Below are positions 1-6,125 of a stretch of DNA of 10,104 nucleotides, piece by piece. The translations under genes were made by a program, and so were the position numbers. Positions within the stretch are counted from its first letter, which is position 1. The number at the start of each line of letters is the position of its first letter. The stretch covers positions 1-10,104 of the forward strand of contig DALZ01000010.1 of NCBI GenBank assembly GCA_002496955.1, read 5' to 3'. The notes under the pieces were generated by a model that was not told where the DNA came from, did not search any database, and saw only the letters and a program-made list of their open reading frames with translations. The DNA is from Euryarchaeota archaeon UBA128. GTDB taxonomy: Archaea; Thermoplasmatota; Poseidoniia; Poseidoniales; Poseidoniaceae.

Positions 1-963
1 CTTACCATTTTCGGGAGGGTCATAATGAATTACGCAATTTACCCCTTCAACATCAATGCCACGGGCTGCAACATCCGTAGCAATCAGCGCCATACATTCA
101 CCATGTTGAAATCTAGCCATCGCCCTATCACGCTGTTTTTGCGATAACCCTCCGTGAAGAGTTTGGGCTGCTAAGCCATCGTGATTCAAATCTTCACCAA
201 CCCTATCTGCCCCTCTTCTTGTCCGGCAAAATACGATTGTGCGGCCGCATTTCCTAATAATTTCATTTGAAATTGTTGATTTCTTAGAATTAGGCATCAA
301 CCAAAAATAATGTGTCATACTCTCCATAGTCACCTCTTCGGGGCCTACCTCAATGGTAACTGGATTGGTTTGGTAATCTCTAACCAATTCAGCAACTTCA
401 TCATCTAAAGTAGCACTAAACAATATTGTCTGACGGTCTTTGCTGCATTCATCTAAAATTTGACAAACCGGTTGCATGAATCCCATATCAGCCATTCTAT
501 CTGCTTCATCGAGAACGACAATATCCACATCTTCGAGAGATATCGAGCCTCTATCAATCAAATCGATTAATCTGCCCGGGCAAGCCACAAGAATATCTAC
601 TCCACGATCTAGCGCTTTGAATTGTTTTGTGTATGATACTCCGCCGTAAACTGCATATGTGTATAGTCCAAGTTCTTGGGAAAGAGGATCTAGCACCTTG
701 AATATCTGTTCGGCTAATTCTCTCGTTGGTGTCAAGATAAGAGAGGTGGGAAAGCCTGGCTCTGCTTGCTTGGTCCGCTCGATTAATGGTAATCCAAAAG
801 CGAGGGTTTTGCCTGAGCCTGTAGGTGCTCTACAACATAAATCATGACCTAACATTCCATCAGGTATTGATTCAGTTTGAACCTCGAAAGGTTCCTTGAT
901 GCCCTGAGCATAAAGTGCTTCTACCAACCTTCTGGAGACTCCGAGATCTGAAAAAGACACCAT
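1..963 (-). CDS. DEAD-box ATP-dependent RNA helicase (3' part beyond left edge)
   Basis: Superfamily 2 RNA helicase that uses ATP to unwind or remodel RNA, acting in the cytoplasm in ribosome assembly or RNA turnover. 321 codons are present. Visible in order: Q-motif region (F25, Q29), motif I APTGSGKT (46-53), Ia PTRELA (79-84), Ib CPGR (128-131, usually TPGR), II DEAD (152-155), III SAT (183-185), then RecA-like domain 2 with IVFCRT (243-248) and motif V ATDVAARGID (295-304). The sequence leaves the window just before motif VI, so the C-terminal end and any tail are unknown. The ATG at 963 is chosen because it sits just ahead of the usual short N-terminus; the frame is open to a stop about 60 bases upstream but has no other ATG. 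No Shine-Dalgarno is visible. It lies 94 bp downstream of the thiolase on the same strand, so cotranscription is possible. RhlE-like by general appearance; the exact subfamily is not resolved. Confidence 0.95.
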   Translation of the reverse strand, partial: MVSFSDLGVSRRLVEALYAQGIKEPFEVQTESIPDGMLGHDLCCRAPTGSGKTLAFGLPLIERTKQAEPGFPTSLILTPTRELAEQIFKVLDPLSQELGLYTYAVYGGVSYTKQFKALDRGVDILVACPGRLIDLIDRGSISLEDVDIVVLDEADRMADMGFMQPVCQILDECSKDRQTILFSATLDDEVAELVRDYQTNPVTIEVGPEEVTMESMTHYFWLMPNSKKSTISNEIIRKCGRTIVFCRTRRGADRVGEDLNHDGLAAQTLHGGLSQKQRDRAMARFQHGECMALIATDVAARGIDVEGVNCVIHYDPPENGK

Positions 964-1057
964 ATCCAACAAACTAAGCCGCCTTGCAGCCCTATTTGAT
1001 ACCCCCAGTAGGTATTTGGATTAATTTGGCTAACTATGTGTTAATGAGTGCTTGCCG

Positions 1058-2251
1058 TTAGTCGATAGAAACTAGCATCGCAACAGCATTCCCGCCACCT
1101 AAACACAGGGTGACAATGCCAGATTTAGCTTCGGTTCTGCGCATGACACCGAGCATTGTTATCAAGCATCTTGTTCCGCTACTGCCGAGTGGATGACCCA
1201 GCGATACGGCGCCACCATGCAGGTTGAGTCTGTCATGTGGAATTCCGACCTCTTTTGCTATGGCACATGATGCTGCGGCAAATGCCTCATTGTGTTCGTA
1301 AATATCAACATCCAAAACCTTCAATGAGTTACGTTCCAGCAAAGTATTGATTGCCGGTATTGGCGCGCTCATGACCCTGTGTGGCTCTACGCCGCTGGTA
1401 CAGTAATCATCAATATAAGCGATTATTTCCCAGCCATTTTGTTTGGCAGTAGATTCATCAGCCAGTAAAACGGCGCTAGCACCATCATTCAGAGTGCTGG
1501 CATTTCCTGCTGTCACTTGTCCTGATTTATTGAACACTGGTCTAAGTTTAGCGAGGGTTTCTGTGTTTGATTCGCCTTTAATGCCCTCATCTTTGGCGAA
1601 TAAGACATCATCTCCACGTCTCTGGGGCACGCTAACTGCAAATGTTTCCCAATCAAACCATCCTTGTTTCCACGCATTGGCCGCCCTTTGATGACTACGA
1701 ACGGCAAAGTCATCCGAAGCAGTTCTGGTTATGCCTGACTCATCAGCGATTGTTTCCCCGGTATTGCCCATGTGGATGTCATTGTAAACATCCCAAAGGC
1801 CGTCATGAAGCATCGAATCTATAAGTTTTGAATCGCCCATTTTCTTACCCTTCCGCTGACCTGATAACAACTGTGGGGCATTTGACATACTCTCCATTCC
1901 ACCGGCGATGACTACCTTGGCCTTACCAGCAGTTATGCTGCTTGCTCCAATCATTGCTGCTTCCAAGGAACTACCACAGACTTTGTTGATAGTTGTAGCC
2001 CCAGTGGATACCGGCAATCCTGCACCAAGAGCCACTTGCCTTGCTGGATTTTGTCCACAGCCTGCTTGTAATACTTGACCAAACAAGACATCGTCAATTA
2101 TTCCAGATGAATTGTCGATTCCAACTCTGTTACACAATTCTTTCACTGTTATAACGCCAAGTTGAACCGCTGTCATCGATGATAATGTGCCCAAGAAACT
2201 GCCAATTGGAGTTCTAGCTACTCCACAGATTACCACTCTGGGCTGGCTCAT
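1058..2251 (-). CDS. Acetyl-CoA C-acetyltransferase (biosynthetic-type thiolase)
   Basis: Condenses two acetyl-CoA to acetoacetyl-CoA, or runs in reverse; in archaea this can feed the mevalonate pathway for lipid synthesis or serve fatty-acid breakdown. Numbered from the ATG at 2251 it has 397 residues, matching the roughly 390 usual for the PhaA/AtoB family. Catalytic residues are all present: nucleophile Cys92 in KVCGSS, the NEAF motif at 321-324, His353 in SLGHPLG and Cys383 in LCLGGGNA. The frame can be extended 7 codons to a TTG at 2272, but the ATG gives MSQPRVVICGVARTP, the normal family N-terminus. It is divergent from RNase PH. No HMG-CoA synthase or DUF35 OB-fold partner gene is adjacent, unlike many archaeal thiolases, and the complete Cys-His-Cys set suggests a stand-alone bacterial-type enzyme. 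Family assignment is firm; the physiological direction is inferred. Confidence 0.94.
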   Translation of the reverse strand: MSQPRVVICGVARTPIGSFLGTLSSMTAVQLGVITVKELCNRVGIDNSSGIIDDVLFGQVLQAGCGQNPARQVALGAGLPVSTGATTINKVCGSSLEAAMIGASSITAGKAKVVIAGGMESMSNAPQLLSGQRKGKKMGDSKLIDSMLHDGLWDVYNDIHMGNTGETIADESGITRTASDDFAVRSHQRAANAWKQGWFDWETFAVSVPQRRGDDVLFAKDEGIKGESNTETLAKLRPVFNKSGQVTAGNASTLNDGASAVLLADESTAKQNGWEIIAYIDDYCTSGVEPHRVMSAPIPAINTLLERNSLKVLDVDIYEHNEAFAAASCAIAKEVGIPHDRLNLHGGAVSLGHPLGSSGTRCLITMLGVMRRTEAKSGIVTLCLGGGNAVAMLVSID

Positions 2252-2268
2252 AGTCAGTCCAATGAGAA

Positions 2269-2339
2269 CCAAGACTTCAATATGCCCATCAAAGATTGGG
2301 GTTCAATCTTGAGAAGATTTGATGAAAGAAGAGTCTTGG
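2269..2339. promoter_or_regulatory. Divergent control region with two nested inverted repeats
   Basis: This lies between the start codons of the thiolase (2251, minus) and RNase PH (2341, plus). The outer perfect 8-bp repeat is CCAAGACT (2269-2276) with AGTCTTGG (2332-2339). The inner perfect 7-bp repeat is AAGATTG (2292-2298) with CAATCTT (2304-2310), around a GGGTT loop. The centres lie at about 2304 and 2301, so the region is roughly symmetric. Each gene is therefore preceded on its own strand by a GTCTTGG element, directly before the RNase PH ATG. It could be an operator for a dimeric regulator or paired promoter elements; this is inference. No convincing TATA box was found here. Confidence 0.4.
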
Positions 2340-2340
2340 G

Positions 2341-3171
2341 ATGGACATGGCGAAGTTCAAGACCGAATTTGAAACCGATCGAAATGCAAACCAAATGAGG
2401 CATGTTGAAGTTGAGATAGATTTTACTTCAAATGCCTTGGCGTCTATCCTTTACCGACAAGGTGATACAGTTGTTTTAGCCTGTTGCACCAAAGAAGCAA
2501 GACTACCAGGATGGTTTCCAAGAGATTCCACTAAAGGTTGGGTACATGCAGAGTACTCGCTTTTGCCCGGCTCGACCGATTCGAGATTTAGACGAGAAAG
2601 GCGCGGTGCTAAAGGCAGGACTCAAGAGATTGAACGCTTGATTGCTCGATCGCTTCGTGCCGCAGTTGATTTAGAACAATTAGGGCCGATCGCACTCAAT
2701 ATTGATTGTGATATCCTAAATGCCGACGGAGGCACAAGATGTGCGTCTATTACCGCCGCAAATTTGGCTCTCAGATTGGCAGTTAGAAGATTGATTGCTG
2801 ACGGACAATGTCTACCACTCGAGCACAGACCGACAGATGAAGAACGTAAGTCTGGTTGGAGTGCCCCAAAACTAACTGATGCTGAAAAAACAGCTCATGA
2901 AAATAACGTCATCCCTCATGATCTAGCGGCAATTTCCGTCGGTCTAATCGAAGGTGACGTCTATCTAGACCTCGATTACGTGCTAGACTCAAATGCCGAT
3001 GTGGATATGAATGTAGTTAAGACAAGCGATGGTAAATATGTAGAATTACAGGGCACAGGTGAAGAATCAACTTTTTCTGGCGAAGAGTTGTTTGCGTTGA
3101 TTGCCCAGGCTGATGCCGGTCTAGATGCTTTATTTGAAGTTCAAGCAGCAATTTTGGATGGTATTAACTAG
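2341..3171 (+). CDS. rph: Ribonuclease PH, bacterial type, with inserted segment
   Basis: Phosphate-dependent 3'-to-5' exoribonuclease that removes nucleotides after the CCA of tRNA precursors; the family works as a hexameric ring. It has 276 residues against about 240 usual. Conserved blocks: GWVHAEYSLLPGST (66-79), GRTQEIERLIARSLRAAVDL (92-111, with the phosphate-binding arginine of GRT), IDCDILNADGGTR (121-133), AAISVG (196-201) and DLDYVLDSNADVDMNVV (210-226, the acidic active-site region). These match bacterial RNase PH much better than archaeal exosome Rrp41/Rrp42. The extra length is a polar segment at about 159-194, where E. coli RNase PH has about eight residues. The start is ATG 2341; ATG 2347 is also possible. 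No Shine-Dalgarno is seen, and the start abuts the GTCTTGG element, which fits leaderless expression. A tRNA-Phe gene, a potential substrate, lies 52 bp downstream. Confidence 0.93.
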   Translation: MDMAKFKTEFETDRNANQMRHVEVEIDFTSNALASILYRQGDTVVLACCTKEARLPGWFPRDSTKGWVHAEYSLLPGSTDSRFRRERRGAKGRTQEIERLIARSLRAAVDLEQLGPIALNIDCDILNADGGTRCASITAANLALRLAVRRLIADGQCLPLEHRPTDEERKSGWSAPKLTDAEKTAHENNVIPHDLAAISVGLIEGDVYLDLDYVLDSNADVDMNVVKTSDGKYVELQGTGEESTFSGEELFALIAQADAGLDALFEVQAAILDGIN

Positions 3172-3177
3172 TCTTAG

Positions 3178-3310
3178 TTTCATTGGAAGAATTGAAATGC
3201 CAAATCATATCGCAGGTACTTGCGGGTAGGTAGCTTAGTTGGGAGAGCGCAGCACTGAAGATGCTGAGGTCGCCGGTTCAAGTCCGGCCCTACCCACCAC
3301 TCCAATGAAA
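3178..3310 (+). repeat. Perfect 10-bp inverted repeat framing the tRNA-Phe gene
   Basis: TTTCATTGGA (3178-3187) and its exact reverse complement TCCAATGAAA (3301-3310) enclose the tRNA. The right arm starts two bases after the CCA end (3299). In a transcript that includes the end of rph, the arms could pair into a stem looping out the mature tRNA plus a 36-base 5' leader. This resembles the processing stems around archaeal rRNAs, but such a role for a single tRNA is my inference. The pairing could also be chance or act as a partial terminator. Confidence 0.5.
3224..3299 (+). tRNA. tRNA-Phe (anticodon GAA), CCA encoded
   Basis: Complete cloverleaf. The acceptor stem GGGTAGG (3224-3230) pairs perfectly with CCTACCC (3289-3295), followed by discriminator A3296 and encoded CCA (3297-3299). 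D arm 3233-3248. The anticodon stem CAGCA/TGCTG (3250-3254, 3262-3266) holds loop CTGAAGA, with anticodon GAA at 3257-3259. The variable loop is AGGTC. The T arm GCCGG-TTCAAGT-CCGGC spans 3272-3288. No intron. Position 37 is G3260, the base modified to wyosine derivatives in archaea and eukaryotes, whereas bacterial tRNA-Phe normally has A37; this supports an archaeal host. An imperfect palindrome (3211-3224) lies against the 5' end. No clear TATA box precedes it at the right distance, so it may be processed from the rph transcript. Confidence 0.97.
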
Positions 3311-3334
3311 AAAATTTAGGGTAGAAAATTGTTG

Positions 3335-3344
3335 TAAAATATAA
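3335..3344 (+). promoter_or_regulatory. TATA box for the membrane protein-mogA-pyrC run
   Basis: TAAAATATAA in an A/T-rich stretch just after the tRNA. Archaeal transcription usually starts about 25 bases downstream, which would be near 3365. That puts the first base a few nucleotides before the ATG at 3373 and downstream of the alternative TTG start at 3358, so it favours the ATG. It would give a leaderless or nearly leaderless mRNA. Position and spacing are read directly; promoter activity is inferred. Confidence 0.45.
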
Positions 3345-3372
3345 TCAATGCATTAATTTGGTAGTTTTGTCT

Positions 3373-5490
3373 ATGAGTGTCATGGGCGAAGAACTTGAGC
3401 AGGTTGACGAGCCCATCGAGGAGTCTGATGTCGAGGAAAAAGCGAGGGACAAAATCGCTAAAGAACTCGAACAAATAAGGCGTAGAAAGACAAAGACAAA
3501 CAAGCGAAGATTCCTGAGTAATAAAGAGGATTATGTGTTATTTGCGGGTATTGGTTATGGCATTCTGTTTGCAATTTTGTTAGTCGGTATGTCTAGTGGG
3601 ATTTTCGGCTCCTCTACAACACTGGACCACAAAGCATCACAAACATTTCTTGATACTGGAGAAGAATGTTTGAATATTGAAGATGAGCCATGGATACTTA
3701 TTTTCCCAGAAAATGACGCTGAATACTTGGATTTGTCAGCCAGAAACCTACCAACTGGCTATTCGCTGATGAACTACACCATCATGGAGTATGTTGGTGA
3801 GTCGTGGAGCGATGTTGTCTCAGAAGAAGTCATTGCTCAGGTATCTGGAGCCAAATCATCGATGAAAGCACCGTTTGATGAACTAGATGTCGGAGAATAT
3901 CGAATACAATTCACGGTGGAAGTTTATAATCAAAGCACAGATTTGGTGAATGCTTCGATCGTCGATGGCGGAGAAATGCTTAGTAAAAACATAGATTTTG
4001 AATTAGAGATAAACAGTGGTGGATTCTTCTCATTCCTACCATTTGTTGACTCCGACTCTCATCGTGAGGTCAGGATTACTGAACCAGGACCAAGAACCTG
4101 TTGGACAACAAAAGACCTTGGTGATTGGGGCTATTTGTTGATGGCTGCAGAGTTAGGTGGCGGTCGTGAGACTGCCATGTTAACAGGCGGTACTGCCGGT
4201 ATTCCTGCATGGTGGATGGCTTTTATTTCGTTGTCCTTATCAGCAGTTACCCTACTAATCATCTATCCTGTCATGTACAAGATTTATCATCAAGACACGG
4301 ATGATATTCTCTCAAGGAATCACATCGCTAGAGTAGTGGAAGACATTCTCGGTAAGACTTCCAAGCGTTTGCATATAGATATTGACTGGGAGTTATACAA
4401 ACTTGAATCTCGTGAATTATCTATTGACATAATGGTGCCTTACAAAAATACCGATGGAACCTTATCTGACAGTAAAGACATCAGGGCTGAAATACTAAGA
4501 GAAATCCTTGAGGAATTTGCTATTTTCCGTGTCTTCAAGCCTGTTCAACTAACTGTGAAAACGATTGGCGTAAATCAGGCGATAGACTTTGAGAGCGGAG
4601 TTGGAATTGGTGCTGGTGCAGAAGGTGCAAATGTTGAGGAAGACCAAGACTATGCTAGTTTCTTCTCCGAATTACACACCCTCTCGAGAGTTGAGGATGA
4701 GGTAAGAGATAGTCTCGACTTATTCTTCGCCAGACGTAGTGATGTCAAGATGGAAGGTGCTGTTGTTACTAGCGATGATCGAGTCATATTTGTTTCAGTC
4801 ATTTACAAACCAACTCAACGATTCGCATTCTTCAGGTTCAAGAAAACTACTGATGAGGTTGAAGTAGAACTGTACCACTACATATCTGAGCGCAACGAGG
4901 ACTTGCTCGGTAGTCAAGAATTAATCGTGAAAGCGCGTAATCAAGTTTCTACCTTGGCAGATCGTTCCGGTGCCGGTAGAGTAGAGAGTGCCAACAAGGA
5001 CAAGAATGACGACAGGATTGTTGCAGTTGCTAAACAAGATGGCCTCGGCGGCAGAATGTTACAAACCAACTTCATTGGAAACACGTTGTCTACTGTCGAA
5101 TATATGGCCAATGAAAAGCGGGAAATGATCAATAAATGGGGATTCTGGGGTCTTATCGTATTCGTTTGGATTCCGTTTATGGCCTCAGGCGTACTGGTCG
5201 GTGCAATGTTGGGGTTGTTATCGAGAATGCAGTTTACGAGGGTTCTAGCTGCAACATTTATTGGCGGTGCTGCTGCTTCCATTACTTGGGCATACACCGC
5301 TGAGGGCATTGTGAAATTTATGCACCAATACAAATTAGAAGCGGTCATTCCACTGATGATTATCGTATTTGTTGGAGCCGCATTCCTGCACGTACGCTCG
5401 ACTAAAGTGCGTCGACAGACTGAATTGTTCGAAGACACCATGCTAGACAATTTCCATGCTGACGTAATAGCAAAGTATGGTGAACACTGA
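3373..5490 (+). CDS. Large membrane protein of unknown function, five predicted membrane helices
   Basis: I do not recognise the whole protein. Numbered from ATG 3373 (705 residues) it has: an acidic then basic, probably coiled-coil cytoplasmic N-terminus (about 4-53); helix 1 (about 54-75); a region of about 200 residues (76-280), probably outside, with two cysteines (about 99 and 243) that could form a disulfide; helix 2 (about 280-303); a cytoplasmic region of about 285 residues (304-589) with mixed alpha/beta character; and a C-terminal block of three helices (about 590-615, 620-643, 656-673) followed by a charged tail. The last block, with PFMASGVLVGAMLGLLSRM and a Gly/Ala-rich helix after it, recalls the putative small multidrug export family (COG2426/PF06695); that is a tentative likeness. 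ATG 3382 and TTG 3358 are alternative starts; the TATA spacing favours 3373. Its 3' end overlaps mogA by 14 bases, suggesting coupled translation. Confidence 0.85.
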   Translation: MSVMGEELEQVDEPIEESDVEEKARDKIAKELEQIRRRKTKTNKRRFLSNKEDYVLFAGIGYGILFAILLVGMSSGIFGSSTTLDHKASQTFLDTGEECLNIEDEPWILIFPENDAEYLDLSARNLPTGYSLMNYTIMEYVGESWSDVVSEEVIAQVSGAKSSMKAPFDELDVGEYRIQFTVEVYNQSTDLVNASIVDGGEMLSKNIDFELEINSGGFFSFLPFVDSDSHREVRITEPGPRTCWTTKDLGDWGYLLMAAELGGGRETAMLTGGTAGIPAWWMAFISLSLSAVTLLIIYPVMYKIYHQDTDDILSRNHIARVVEDILGKTSKRLHIDIDWELYKLESRELSIDIMVPYKNTDGTLSDSKDIRAEILREILEEFAIFRVFKPVQLTVKTIGVNQAIDFESGVGIGAGAEGANVEEDQDYASFFSELHTLSRVEDEVRDSLDLFFARRSDVKMEGAVVTSDDRVIFVSVIYKPTQRFAFFRFKKTTDEVEVELYHYISERNEDLLGSQELIVKARNQVSTLADRSGAGRVESANKDKNDDRIVAVAKQDGLGGRMLQTNFIGNTLSTVEYMANEKREMINKWGFWGLIVFVWIPFMASGVLVGAMLGLLSRMQFTRVLAATFIGGAAASITWAYTAEGIVKFMHQYKLEAVIPLMIIVFVGAAFLHVRSTKVRRQTELFEDTMLDNFHADVIAKYGEH

Positions 5491-6088
5491 TTGGGTGATT
5501 CCCTTGGACTACCTTAACCGTCTCGATGGGAATACCAATAGTTGTGGTGACTTGGTGCGCATTGGTATTGTGACAGTTAGTGATCGAGCAAGCAAAGGCG
5601 AATACTTAGACGAGGGGGGGCCTGCAATACTGGAATTTTTCAAGGCAGGGATAAATAGCCCTGCCGAAGTATACTATTCTTGCATTCCAGATGAAATGAC
5701 TGAAATAAAATCTGAGTTGACGCGTTTTGCAGACGACTTAGGGTGCTCGGTAATAGTAACTACAGGAGGCACTGGGCCCGCAGATAGAGATGTCACTCCC
5801 GATGCCACAGTCGCTGTATGTGAAAGAATTCTTGATGGCTTTGGAGAGCAGATGCGGGCTATCTCACTGCAATACGTTCCAACCGCAATACTATCGAGGC
5901 AAGTGGGTGGCACCAGAGGCAAATGCCTAATTTTCAATCTGCCAGGTCGGCCAAAGGCTATTCGTGAAACGATTGATGAAATTTGGCGTGCTGTCCCGTA
6001 TTGTGTCGACCTGATTGGTGGACCATATATCGATATGAATGATGATGTATGCGACGCGTTCAGGCCAAAAGATGCACGGCGCAGGTAG
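5477..6088 (+). CDS. mogA: Molybdopterin adenylyltransferase (MogA)
   Basis: Adenylates molybdopterin so that molybdenum can be inserted to make molybdenum cofactor; a soluble cytoplasmic trimer in known members. 203 residues. Visible: VRIGIVTVSDRAS (28-40), IPDE (70-73), TTGGTGP (95-101), RDVTPDAT (104-111), FGEQMRAISLQYVPTAILSR (122-141), FNLPGRPK (153-160) and AFRPKDARR near the end. The block at 122-141 and the final AFRPK-x-ARR are closely like E. coli MogA and unlike typical MoaB, pointing to a bacterial-type gene. It lacks about ten residues that E. coli MogA has just before the VPYC motif. About 27 residues precede the usual family start; they are included because ATG 5477 overlaps the upstream gene, but a GTG at 5555 would give the standard N-terminus. 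No other Mo-cofactor gene or Mo-enzyme is in the window. Confidence 0.92.
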   Translation: MVNTDWVIPLDYLNRLDGNTNSCGDLVRIGIVTVSDRASKGEYLDEGGPAILEFFKAGINSPAEVYYSCIPDEMTEIKSELTRFADDLGCSVIVTTGGTGPADRDVTPDATVAVCERILDGFGEQMRAISLQYVPTAILSRQVGGTRGKCLIFNLPGRPKAIRETIDEIWRAVPYCVDLIGGPYIDMNDDVCDAFRPKDARRR

Positions 6089-6125
6089 ACCTCAAAGTTC
6101 ATTCATTGACTTGAATTGCAAACAC

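Noticed and set aside
659..847. Short plus-strand frame over the helicase
   Set aside because: It is opposite conserved helicase motifs I and Ia; no support as a gene.
3178..3208. Possible terminator hairpin right after rph (TTTCA paired with TGAAA nearby)
   Set aside because: The stem is short and imperfect and has no following T-tract; the longer perfect pairing with 3301-3310 explains the left arm better.
3358..3372. TTG start for the large membrane protein
   Set aside because: It lies only about 14 bases past the TATA box, upstream of the expected transcription start; ATG 3373 is better placed.
4941..5450. 169-codon open frame on the minus strand
   Set aside because: It lies wholly opposite the C-terminal membrane block of the large membrane protein and shows no family resemblance; it is an antisense shadow.
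5614..5620. Run of seven G inside mogA as a possible frameshift or sequencing error
   Set aside because: The protein reads through it in frame with the expected MogA sequence on both sides.
5674..6102. 142-codon open frame on the minus strand
   Set aside because: It is opposite mogA, whose motifs are unambiguous; no independent evidence for coding.
6039..6125. Longer N-terminus for dihydroorotase starting at ATG 6039
   Set aside because: It would overlap mogA by 50 bases and add 29 residues with no family similarity; ATG 6126 or 6135 fits the family start.
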